The notes below the pieces were generated by a model, which searched no databases, was not told the DNA's origin, and was given only the letters and a program-made list of their open reading frames with translations. A stretch of DNA of 64,000 nucleotides, from assembly GCF_030272615.1 (NCBI RefSeq), contig NC_081412.1, positions 473,168,157-473,232,156 of the forward strand, written 5' to 3'. The position numbers were made by a program, and so were the translations under genes. Of the stretch, positions 47,759 to 58,956 are shown piece after piece (positions within the stretch are counted from its first letter, which is position 1; every line of letters begins with the position of its first letter). The stretch is from Cryptomeria japonica. Its lineage: Eukaryota; Streptophyta; Pinopsida; Cupressales; Cupressaceae.

Positions 47759-48249
47759 GGTGATAAATTTGAAAAATCAGCTTCCAACAATTATAAATCT
47801 GAGCATTTTTAGACCATTTAGCCTCTTGAAAAGATTATTTCATGTTATTAGATGAAGGGAATGACAGGTTTGTCTAACCAAGATTGGTGTTGGATGGGTG
47901 ATTAGGCATCAAACAATTTTTATCTTATTAAGATTGGTGTTGGTCGGGACAATAGTTACCTTACAATGATGGCCTTTATACTAGAGCACATGGTGTTGAA
48001 AATGAGGGAGTTAACATTAAATTCCTCAAGTTTACTCTTATAGTACCATGGATTTCTGATTATGCATAGCAATTTTCTAAGGATTTGACCAAGATCTTGC
48101 AATGCTTGATTGCACTCCTTATAAGAGGAGTTTATGAGGTTACTTGTAATTTGCCCAATGGTATATTACTTCGAGCAAATGGGGCTACAACCCTTTTAGA
48201 CTTGTTTGGGATCTTGGAATCACAATGAGTTTTATCCACGATCAATCAA
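47759..48249 (+). other. Possible end of Gypsy pol, highly decayed
   Basis: Around 48175-48250 one frame reads SSKWGYNPFRLVWDLGITM, faintly like the C-terminal part of Gypsy integrase (a PF.LV motif). The rest shows only stops. The call is weak, but its position before the second LTR copy fits. Confidence 0.25.
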
Positions 48250-51200
48250 TTTATGAGCTGGCTTTGCACGACGGCAAACAATCTTTAGAGAGGGAGCACT
48301 CTAATGTACCCATTTATATGCCATACTATTCAATGAGCATTGGCTATTTTTCGAGTTCTTCATTAGATTCCAAGTGAGCTGGGAGAGTTCCAATGTTCTT
48401 GGAGAGTTGAGTTTGGGGTTTTCTTGGCATCTAATGATGGTTTGGAGTTCAATTAGTGGCAATGTTCTTTGTAGAATTTTTAGCCTTCTAGGTTGTTCTC
48501 CACAATTCTTGAAGAATGTTGCTACTTATAGTAAGTTATTGTTTCAACACCAAACATTTTTCAACATTAGTTATGTCTCAGCATGTTCGGTTTTTGTTTT
48601 GAGTACCTTGATAGGTCTTTTCGCACTGGGGTTGGAATTATTTCAATATTTTTACTGAAGTTATAAAGTAATGTTCTAATTTTACTTTAGTGTTAAATGT
48701 TATAAAGTTAAGATATATTCACCAAGTTCGATGCCAAAGCAAACAGAGTACAGAGATTAAAGTTATTAAAGCAAACCGAGTATAGAGATTAAAGTTATTT
48801 TTAAAAACGTTAAATGGGCATTTTTAGTGATAAACAATACTTAAATTTAAATACCCTATTTCCCTCCAAGTCTTATAGTGGGGTTTTGGCTCTCATTTTC
48901 ACCATTCAGAATTTGCTCACAAAAACAAATTGTCAAACAAATAGAGTTTTTTGGGGGAGTTGATTGAGGATGAAAACCCTCATCAATCTTACAAGTTTTG
49001 GTGGTGGAAGATCCACCCTAGCTAGGTTGGCGTTTTCACACAAAAAAAACATTATTTTTCATGAAAATTTTAGATTCAAGGTGTAACAACCAAAAGTTCA
49101 AGAATAGAAAAATATATTAACTTTTACTATTTCTAAGAAAAGAAATTCATATATTACATGTTTAGCTGAAATTTAAATTGTTAATAACTAACTTAACTTC
49201 AACTAATTAACCATTCAATAGAAAAGAAACATTAAGTAACATCTAACAACATTATAACTAAAAGTAAAGAAAGAGAAGAGTTTAAAAGTTTACATTGTAT
49301 CAAACTTCTAATGAACTGATGCTTATCTCATTACAATAGGAAGAGGGAGAACATCATCAGGGCTTTTCCGCCCAACCACAAACCTAAGTCCCCTGTGCCA
49401 CTTCTTACTCGAAGGGCCCAACCCTTCACGAAGGAAACAGATAGAAGATAGAACAAATACCAAGGAGCCTCTGAGCCTAGTGTTTAGAATCTATATTCAC
49501 TAACCTTTCATACACTATAGGTACTTCTAACTTTGCATGACACTTTGACTAGTAGTGTATCTGACTCTTATGAACTGATAGACGCATCTTGGCTGTTGCA
49601 CCACCTTGACCAAGGTTTCATAAATAGCACATAGAGTGCAGTCCATGTTCACCACCCTTACTCGGCTTATTAAAGAAGAGTCACATACTTGCAACTTACT
49701 CAAGGGTCTAACTTGACCTTCGGTAAACTAATTAAAATGAGTAATGGTTTATCCCAAAGATGGAGAGATTAACATTAGTACTTCCTTCGTTAAGATGCTG
49801 ATTTGACATACTAAGATCCAGATAGAAAGTTGTCTCAGGCTTCTTATGGTTACTTATTCCAGAACTAGGCTGACTTCCAACCACAACATAAACTCAGAAT
49901 TTTCCAAACAGAGCTAACCCAAGGGCAGGGCCAGCCTCGTTATACAAGAGTATTAATACAACGGAACATAGCTGATCAAGAAATGTCGACAGCCTTAAAC
50001 CGAAATTAATCATGATATAACAAAACAGTACAATTCAAGGATTACAGACTGTCTTAATATAGCATCATTCTCTAAGTCTATATAACAGAAGAGTCCTACT
50101 CAAAGATTACAATTTGCCTTAATCAAATAACAACAAGGAAAGGACAACTTTCATACTTCACGGCTCTGATATGAGCATGCAGTTCTCTTTCAGCTATACC
50201 ATTGTTTGGTATGTCGATTAGATCACTGTGGTAACATTGCCACTATACGATGCTTCAAAACAATATCAACGGATCGAAAATAGCAATCAACTCAAACTTA
50301 TTAACGACCTCTCCAAATTAGACTATCATTACCATGTAATAAATGCATTCATTGAATAGAGATTTAGAACGAGCTGCAGATAATCAAGTAAAGACAAAGG
50401 TAAAAGAAAACATTTCGCTTGCCTGAGAATTAACAAAGATTACAAACTTCCGCTGAGCTGGGTACAATTGGCTTGAATGTCGATTAATGTAACAGAAGCC
50501 TTCCTCATATGAATCACACTCAGCAACGATTCAAGCTTGTCGCACTCCCAAAACTCAGTTCCCAATCAAGTGCAAAAACAGAAAATAAAACAAGTTGCAA
50601 AGCAAAAGCAAATAAGACTTGTATCAACAGGATAGTAACCCCCGAAATGGATACAAATAACCAATAAATAATGATAATGCCTCGGCTTATGCCATGCTAG
50701 CTTGGTGATTAAGCACTGACATAACGTTTAGCAGTTACACAAAACAACCCCGCCACCAAGATGTTGGCCACCCTGACTTATTGTCAGTGGACTTCAAGAA
50801 AGGCTTAATCAATAATGCGATACTTCACATACAATCACACAGCAGAACATGATGGATATACTCATATCCATACACGTACATTATCAGCGTACGTGCGTGG
50901 GTATGAGTATGTCCCTCAACATTCCAATCAATAAACAATGCCTACGATGGCAACAAAGATATTAACATAATTTTATATATATATATATATATATAAGAAT
51001 ATAAGAGAGACAATAGACGAGAATAATCAATTTCAAGAAGATAGATTCGGATCAAAGATACCTGACTACCTGACGGTACTAGGATGACATTAGGTCCAAA
51101 TCAACTATATAACTTACTCAGCCAAGATCGAGGTGTTCAAAGTATACATCCAATTAATCAGACCTGGACTCATTGGCAATATTCTTTTCTAATATCTACG

Positions 51201-51700
51201 ACCCTTTCTTTGATGATGCTCTCCCTCTCACTTGAAGGTACTGCGTATCCTGCATCTACTTGGTTACATGAAAAACCAATTAATCAGATCTTAACCATAA
51301 TAACTAAATAGATGAAATATCAATTTCAAAATAACTTTCTTATTTAATTTCTAATCATTAAGAGTTTTCATCCACATGAGGAAACAAATATAGAACCATT
51401 GGTTAACTAATCACAAAAGCATAATAAGCATATTTCAAAAGTCTAAAAAGAGGGATGTAACACAAGGTCTCCAAAAAAAGACCATTTACATGGTTTTCTA
51501 ATATCAAATTTTGGAGATATTGTCATTAATGAAATGCAGGGATTTTTATTTGATTTTTAAAAAGGTTTTTGGGTGAAGCTTCATAGCTAGTCATACCCTT
51601 CAAAATGTAAAGTTAGATAAAAAAGAAAAGCTATTTGTCACAAGAAAACTTAAACTTTGATTAGAAATGCTCAGATCTGCAGAATGGGAAGTAGATGCTT
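48250..51700 (+). repeat. Putative 3' LTR of the Gypsy element, interrupted
   Basis: 48250-49081 aligns with the pieces of the 5' LTR, in order, without the hAT or Copia insertions. It continues past the inserted unit from 51468. After that I see little likeness to 41080-41334, so the 3' end is uncertain. Within it, 48764-48810 has a 29-bp repeat (AGAGATTAAAGTTATT twice). Confidence 0.4.
49082..51462 (-). mobile_element. Long solo-LTR-like unit, 2.4 kb, TSD CAAGG
   Basis: CAAGG at 49077-49081 and 51463-51467 is a perfect 5-bp duplication. On the minus strand it starts TGTTACATCCCTC and ends GAACTTTTGGTTGTTACA. The plus-strand phrase GGCTTTTCCGCCCAACC (about 49363) resembles GCGCTTTTTCCACCCAACC in the 44706-47753 unit, so the two are related. 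An (AT)n run sits at 50973-50994. I see no coding frame, PBS or polypurine tract. Confidence 0.66.
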
Positions 51701-52639
51701 TTAAAGTGATAAAAATGATAACAAATTGAATAGCAAGAATGGATGCAGAGATAGCTTTTTGTTTTAATCTGTTTATGTTTACACATGCATACTAATATTT
51801 TAATTGCTTGTATAACTGTAGGTATCCAACTTGCTACCAATTCAACAACATCAAACATTATGTCACTTCCTTGCGACAGACAACTAAATTTCTACACTAT
51901 GCTCCATTTTTTCATAATAATTTGCTGATTTGCTGAAACATCCACGGTTAATGGATCTTAGCCTAAGTGAAATGATTTCTTTTCAAATTCAAATCCCACA
52001 CATTTCTTATCAGCATTATGCAAGCATATGAAGCTACCAATTCAATATTGTTCATCTGAAAATATGTCAGGCAGCAGGAGTCATTCCTTGGACGATCAGT
52101 AAATGCTCCTAATGATCTCAAGAAACATTGTATCCACAAGGGATGACATGCTTGAAGAATGTGGCTTTGCATAAACAAGAAATATATTATTTAGAATGAT
52201 TACAATTGTGTGTTCGACCAACAAGTTAACAAAGAAAAATATAATTAAGCCGCCGGCATGTTATAAAAGAGAAAGTAATTTAGATCATATCTGTGCTTCA
52301 GTAGTAAGTAAAGCATAAAGAAAATAAATTTCAATTCCTGTGCGGATTGCTCCATCGCAGATGGGTAATCCTCTGTTTTCGCTTTTTAGAGTTTTGTCTT
52401 GAGCTCTGCATTTTCATAAATCTTCATTTTAAGAGAGTTTTGAGGTCATCCTGAGTCAAATTAAGAAATCTTGTTCAGAATTGTATTTGAGTGTTACCAA
52501 AGTGCTCAGAAGGTCTGAAGGACAAGGATCGCAATTGTTTTGGGTCATTTTTGACAACTTTTGTTTTTAAGAAATTATTACTGCCCATGTTCTCAGATTT
52601 CAAAAATGAGGTCTCCAAGTGCAAAAAGCAAAATCAAAA
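51701..52639. other. No gene seen
   Basis: AT-rich DNA with short frames only (51661-51858, 51963-52178) and no known domain. The change of base composition near 52600 may mark the left side of the next element, but I found no terminal repeat. Confidence 0.4.
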
Positions 52640-55522
52640 TCAAAATTAGGGTTTCGTTCCAGATGAACCAGCAAGGCATGAATACTGTTGATCAAGTATA
52701 AAGGAAGGGATTGGAAATGGCACACTGAAAATTTTGCCTAAGTTGAAGAAGTAAAAATGGCAGATGCTTTGACAAGTTCGACAAGGCTCAAGGTTAGGCA
52801 AGTGGAATGACAGATGATGAGTCAAATTCATCCAAGGATGTCAAGCATGGAGGACGTTTAAGTAGGATCAATGTCTGCCAAGGCATAGGAGAGTTATCCA
52901 AGTAAAATTGTCTGACAAATGTTAAACTCCCAGTAAGGGTCAACTAACTCATGCCGAAAGTCAAGCAAACTCCTACATGTGGTCAAGCTTAAGCTAGAAA
53001 GACATGCCTAACACTCTACCAAGTCCGCCTGAAAGTGTGCATATGTCAGAAAACCTCCAAGTCCGCCTTGATAAGTTCACCTAGAAGACATGTCAAGGAA
53101 TTTAAAGTCCACCTTCATCAAGTTGGCATCAAGCATTCTTTAAAGTACGCCTAGTCCTAAGGTTGACAAAGTCCGCCAAGAGAGAACAACTAAGGCGATG
53201 CAGGGCCCACTTAGGAAAAATTGAAGATGGCATAAAATAAAGATGATATGAATTGCCAAGTTGGCAATAAAATGGCGACATGGAACTCCAAAGAGAGAAA
53301 GATAGCAAGTATGATGACTTGGCATTTGTAAAGAATTAAGTCAATAAAACATGTGACATGTTCCTTAAGTTCGCATTCCAGAAAGAGAATAAAGCAAATA
53401 AAAATTTCTAAAACATGATAAAAGCTTCCAAGGATAAAGTTTGAACTTCCTAGAGATAGAATAAAACAATAAAACTTTCTAACTTTGCAAATATGAAAGA
53501 GAATTTTCCAAACTCCCTTCTAGAAGAAAGCAAAGGAGTTGGAGCTTCTTGAAGGAGGAATAAAGCAATAAAACTTCCCTAAAATTACTTTCTTATGTGC
53601 CAAGCAAGAGGTTCGAACTTCTAGAAGATAGAATAAAGCTTCTAGAAGCCGTCTAAGAAGCTATAAAAGAAGGTTTTATCTCATTGACACTTTTCTTCCA
53701 AGCAAAGTTCGAATTCTTCCTAAAATTCGCCAAAGAAGCAGCTCCAAAGTTTGCTCAGAATATCAAACTTTTAGGAGAATTTGCCATAGAGATGAGAGAT
53801 AAAGCGAGTCCAAGGCTTTGAAAGAAGCAATCAAGAAGTTCAACATATTCTCCAAGTTCGCCATTTGCAGCAGATTGAAGGTTTACTGATAAAACAATGG
53901 AGTATCTTATCATATTATGAATTCACCCTGAGAGAGAGATTATTCAAATCTGCACAGTCTCCTTAGTGATCTTTCAAATCTGCACTTCACCCTGTCCAAA
54001 AGGCTATCAAGTCCGCCCTTGATGAGAAAGCAAGATAAATTTGGAGGAAGATACATGTCCAAGATTCAGTCCAGGTTGAAGAAGGAGAATTAAAGCCAAG
54101 ATTTCCAAGGAAAATACAAAACATACAGCCTTCAATCATCCACGAACTCAGTTAGGAAGTGTAGAAGACATCACTTGTGCATCCCAAAAAATTAAAGGAA
54201 GCACCCAATAAATTCGACATGTCCAAGACTCATCCAACATCATCATAGACAGCGAATTAAGATATATCAGATTGGAAGATTGATAAGCATAAAGTAACAT
54301 GTCATAAACATATTCCAATTTTGCCTTCTAATAAGTTCACCTTGAAAAGAAGATACTATTTAAGTCTGTCATAAGAAATAAAGTTCCAACTGAAACTTGT
54401 CCAAAAAGGTGAAAACTCCACCTTGCCAAGTAGAAGGTATTCAAGCATGAAACCTCTCCCATAAAACATGACACAACCTCACCTAAATTCGCTAAAGGAT
54501 GGACAATAAAACATGACGCGAGAAGAAATTTGCCAAATAAGCAAAAGATCAAATGGTCTGATCATATTCCTAAATCTGCCCAAGACAAGAAGACATATGA
54601 CTGTCCAAGACATGAGGAATGATGTCCAAATCTTACTGAACTCCGATCTGCAGTTAATTAAGATGACATGAGTTAACCAAACTCCTACCTAGGGTTTAAA
54701 AGGATGACATATTGAAAATTTACCTATAAAATATGAAGATCCACAAAAAGATGATTCTTAAAGAATATTCCAAGCCCAAGGAAAGCATGAAATTTGCCAA
54801 GATGACACAATAAAGAGCAAACATAAATCGATATGAAACATGCCAAGGCATCAAGACTGAAACAAATTTATTCTAAAATTCAAACCCTAAGGCATGAAAA
54901 AATTGTCCAAACCCTTGCAAGATTGATCAAACCCTTGACATAAATTGATTGTTCAGGGCATAAATGGAATATGTGAGGATGCCTAATCAGCCACCTAAAT
55001 GTGATCCATTAAGTGGGAAAACAATCAAGCTGGCATGCCATAAGGAAAGACAATTTATTCACATGAAATCGAGCACACAAGTTGAAAAATAAATTTGTCA
55101 TATGAAAAATTATTATTATTTTTCAAAATAAAAATTTATTTTCATGAAATTATTTTCAACACTTACAGAATTTTCAAACTCCAAGATTTCTAGAAAGTTC
55201 TAGAAGATTCTTTGATGAGAATGAAATTTTGAAAGAAATAAACTTTCTATTTTGGAAAGACTTAAAACAAAAAACCACAAAAATCAAATAATCAAAAATA
55301 AAAAAAACTTCTAAAATTAAGAGCCATAGACTCTATATATTTTCAACCAATTCATTAATCAGGTTGAGAATTTTGGAGAGCATTGAAGAGAAGTTTTCTC
55401 TAAAGTTCTGTGAATTTTGGATTTTGAAGAAGAATTGTCCAAAAGAAGATTCTTCTAAAGTGTTAAAGGTCTAGAAATTAAGCACTTTTCTTTGATTTTA
55501 AGACAGATTTTCAGAATCAAAG
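52640..55522 (+). promoter_or_regulatory. Long non-coding leader rich in TTCGCC-like motifs
   Basis: No coding frame is visible. Between about 52990 and 54660 a motif near AAGTYCGCC recurs at irregular spacing (for example CAAGTCCGCC, CAAAGTCCGCC, TTAAGTTCGC, AAATTCGCC, AAGTTCGCC, AAATCTGCCC), all on the plus strand. GAAAGAGAATAAAGC-like purine stretches occur between copies. From about 55360 the text looks like a 5' UTR, ending at the donor at 55522/55523. The region lies upstream of the unknown long frame and may be its LTR or leader. The motif also touches the start codon (ATGAAGTTCGCC). Confidence 0.4.
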
Positions 55523-55758
55523 GTAAATTTCAGTCATAAAGAGGATCCAAAAACTCAATTTGATTCAATTTCCTCACCTTTCTGTCTTAATTTTCTTAAT
55601 TTTTATGAATTTCTTGACCAAACCCTTCACTTCAGTCTGCTTTTTCACAAAATTTTAATCTTTTGATAGATTGAAAGTGACATTTTCAGAAAAGAGAATT
55701 AGAAATCAAAATTAAATTCTGAAAATAACGCTAAGTTTTCATGTGTTTTTGCAAATAG
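55523..55758 (+). other. Inferred intron in the 5' UTR
   Basis: The donor AAAG/GTAAAT at 55522/55523 and the acceptor GCAAATAG ending at 55758, after a T-rich tract, enclose 236 AT-rich bases. The start codon follows two bases after the acceptor. Confidence 0.5.
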
Positions 55759-56464
55759 CAATGAAGTTCGCCAACAAGGGAGCGCAGCTTAAGTCCAAAA
55801 TCAAATCCAAATGGAAGAACATCACTGACATAGACCTCGGGCATGTTGATTTAGAGGAATTCAAGAAAAGAATGTATGGACATGGTGGACACATTCCCAC
55901 AGCAATTGCTTGCAAGATGATGTAGAATGGAATTGTCCATGCAATCGGATTTCCACCAGCCAAGGAGTGTACTGAGCTAATAGTCGAATGTGCTTTGCAT
56001 TATAAAGCACAATTGAGAGAAATTATTGCGCCAGATGGAAGAGTCCTGGCTAATCTTTCAAAATTGTCCATCAAGGAGAGATTTGGTATAGCAAAGCACA
56101 GTAAAACCACCTATAAGAATAAGGAGCAGGCCTAGAGAATCTATGACAATCAGTCGGAACTTTGTGCTGCGAATGTAAACAAGTTTTGGCTAGAGAAGAA
56201 AAGACATCAACGAAAAGTGTCTAAGTATTTGTTGAGTCCATACTTCGAGGAAGAGTATGGTGATATCATCCTACCGCTGAATCAAATAATGGGAAGCCCT
56301 AAGGGTGCACTATTCGAGACATGGATGTATTATTTCATAGATGAGATCACCTCAGGCACCAAGTTGTTCAATTGGTCCCACATAATCAACGACAACCTTC
56401 ATGAGCAGTTGATGAACTTGGAGAGCACGAAGACATTCCACATGAGTTCTTACATAATCTATCT

Positions 56465-57246
56465 ACTGGATGCAACCTACAGATATTCGAGACTGATTTG
56501 TAAGGGCATGGTAGGAGGTGGCGAGAATGGGTTCCATTCATATGATTGTTATCCTCAGCTGCAACTTAAGGAGAAGAGTTACCGAGCCCATGACGCATTT
56601 CTGATGTTTGTCACAAGAACATTGCAAGGAGGTACCCACAACAGACTTTCTCATGAATCGAAAAAGTCTAATCAACATGTACGGATCCAGGTTTAATTAG
56701 TTTCCAAAGTTTTTATATCAAAATCCAAGGTTTCACTGGTCGTCCTTACCGATTGCCAATCTACCCAACCAATAGGATGGTCCTGTTGGAAGTTCTCAAA
56801 CGGTTGGAAACATATTAGAGCTTCAAAAGAACAAAGGAAGAAAGCAGTTGTATCATTTTCATTCTTTATTGCAAATATGGAGGAATCTTGTTCAATGACA
56901 CAAAAAGCTTACTGGCTGCAACCTACAGATATTCAGGACTGATTTGTAAGGGCATGGTAGGAGGTGGCGAGAATGAGTTCTGGTCATATGATTGTTATCC
57001 TTAGCTACGGCTTAAGGAGAAGAGTTATCGAGCCCATGACACATTTCTGATGTATGTCACAAGAACATTGCAAGGAAGTACCGACAACAGACTTTCTCAT
57101 GAATTGAAAAGTCTAATCAACACGTGCGGATCCTGGTTTATCCAGTTTCCAAAGTTCTTATATCAAAATCCAAGGTTTCAATGGTCGTCCGATTGCCAAT
57201 CTACTCAACCAATATGGAGGAATCTTGTTCAATGACACAAAAAGCT
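56465..57246 (+). repeat. Tandem duplication (446-bp unit) inside the long coding sequence
   Basis: 56465-56910 and 56911-57246 both start ACTGGMTGCAACCTACAGAT and end CAATGACACAAAAAGCT. The second copy lacks about 105 bases (after CAACCAATA). They differ at a few percent of positions, and one change turns CAG (about 56554) into TAG (57002-57004). The duplication also shifts the frame. Confidence 0.88.
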
Positions 57247-58956
57247 AAAATTGTCAAGCTAGAAATGCAGTGGTACCCTTTCACGTTCTACCAATCCAAA
57301 ACCAATTATGATCCTCACAACATCATATCAACGAAGGTGGAAAGATTCAGGCATAGAGTGGATATAGAAGACTCTTGGGCAAATGTTGTTGTTAGCTTTG
57401 ACATCAAGAAAAGATTATATTCCCGTCTACCAATAAGTTTCATCAAGATGACTAAACCTTTCCTCGTACCTGACCAGCTGGAAGAGAATGCAGAGTATAC
57501 CCAGCCTAGCTTTGATGAGCACACACCTCTTCCTCCTATCAAATGGTCAAATCTAGAGCATCCAGACTTGACCGCTTTGATGCAGCTAGTCATGACATAT
57601 ACCAAGTGATGGGTTGAACAACAATACCTTAGACTAAAACAGAGAATTACAAACTTCACCTATGGTTTGATGGGAGAAGCAGAAGGATATTCCTCAAATG
57701 AAGAAGCAACACAAAATGTCAAACCAAGTGAAAGTGCTAATAGAAAGGGAAAAAAAGTTGTGAATGAGGAACCTGCTTAGAAGAAGCAAAGGGTAGAATC
57801 ATCTCGCTCTGCCAAATCAAGGAATGAAAAATATATATTAACGGTTGATGAGTCATTGGCTGAAATAAAAATTCCTTCTCCAATGCATGAGGAGAATGCA
57901 AAATCAGGCCACTAAGAATATGAACATCCACCATCTCCTACTGACACAAAAATCCTAGAATCCGAGAATGATATGAATATTGAAGAAGAAGGAGAGTTTC
58001 AAGACAGAATGATTTCCACTCTCCAAGGAATTGCACGTGACCAAGAAACAAAAGGTGACCAAGAGGTGGAAGGCGTTGAGCAGCCCACTGTTCCTGATTG
58101 GCTGACAGAGAGATTGAAAATGAACACACAAGTAGTAGAAGAGCCAGAGGAGGACGACTTGACTAATTTCTTAGCCAGATTAAAACAAACTGCTATGAAG
58201 AAGCCAGCCAAAAGATTTTCTACCATCCAAAGAGATGAGGTAGGCAACCGTAAAGTACAGATAGCCATGCCAAAGGTAAACAAGGAAAAGGGAGACATTG
58301 CTCCTCATGAGTATGAGATCACTACCTTTGACTTGGGACCAAGCATAAAGACCCAAGTAAAAAAGGACTTCGACAATTCAGTTGCATTCATGAAGGCAAA
58401 GCTGGATAAAGAGACACAAAAGAAGAATGAACATAAGATAGAAGTTGAGCGCTTGAAAGAATATATTCGACAGTTGACTACTAAACCACTTGATCAAGCC
58501 AATCCAGAGGTTCTCCCACTTTTTGGATTCACAACATGTAGTCAAAAGTTCTAAGGAAGATGCAGTAACAACCAAAGAAACTAGAGATTGTGTAGAAAGT
58601 ATAAGAGAAGAAGCAGCCAAGTTTATAGAAAGAATCTCATCAGCATATGATCAAACTTCTTCTTTGCTTTCGAGGATTGAGAACATGGCAAAAATTTAGG
58701 CTGACTTCCAAGATGTCCAATATAGAATCATTCCATACCTTAGAGAGCTGAAAGGAATCTCACCCCAAGAGTTGGTTGATCAGAAGATAATTGAAGCAAG
58801 GGTTGCCTATGATTTCAACAGTTGGCATTGGACACTAGTTGCACAAAATGAAGTCTTGGACAAAGTGAAAGTTGATGCTGATAGAATAGAAGGATAGATA
58901 AGGGCAATTCAGGACAAGATTTTCCTTGTCATTACAGAGATGCTTGGGAAGGAGAC

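Larger units (their letters stand above)
34490..51700 (+). mobile_element. Old Gypsy retrotransposon with nested insertions (model)
   Basis: Sequence at 34490-34853, 38567-39250 and 40957-41080 recurs in order at about 48250-49060. I read these as 5' and 3' LTR copies. A PBS (41335) follows the first copy, then gag and a protease fragment (41400-42800). Pol is essentially gone. Later insertions are a hAT element (34862-38558), Copia LTR pieces (about 39481-40937 and 42960-44040) and two long solo-LTR-like units (44706-47753 and 49082-51462). Shared phrases include GAGCTGGGAGAGTT and GATGATGGTTTGGAGTTCA. The outer ends are not exact, and two unrelated copies of one repeat remain possible. Confidence 0.45.

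Noticed and set aside
57315-57659. 114-codon minus-strand frame
   Set aside because: It is antisense to the better-supported plus-strand coding sequence and has no domain of its own.
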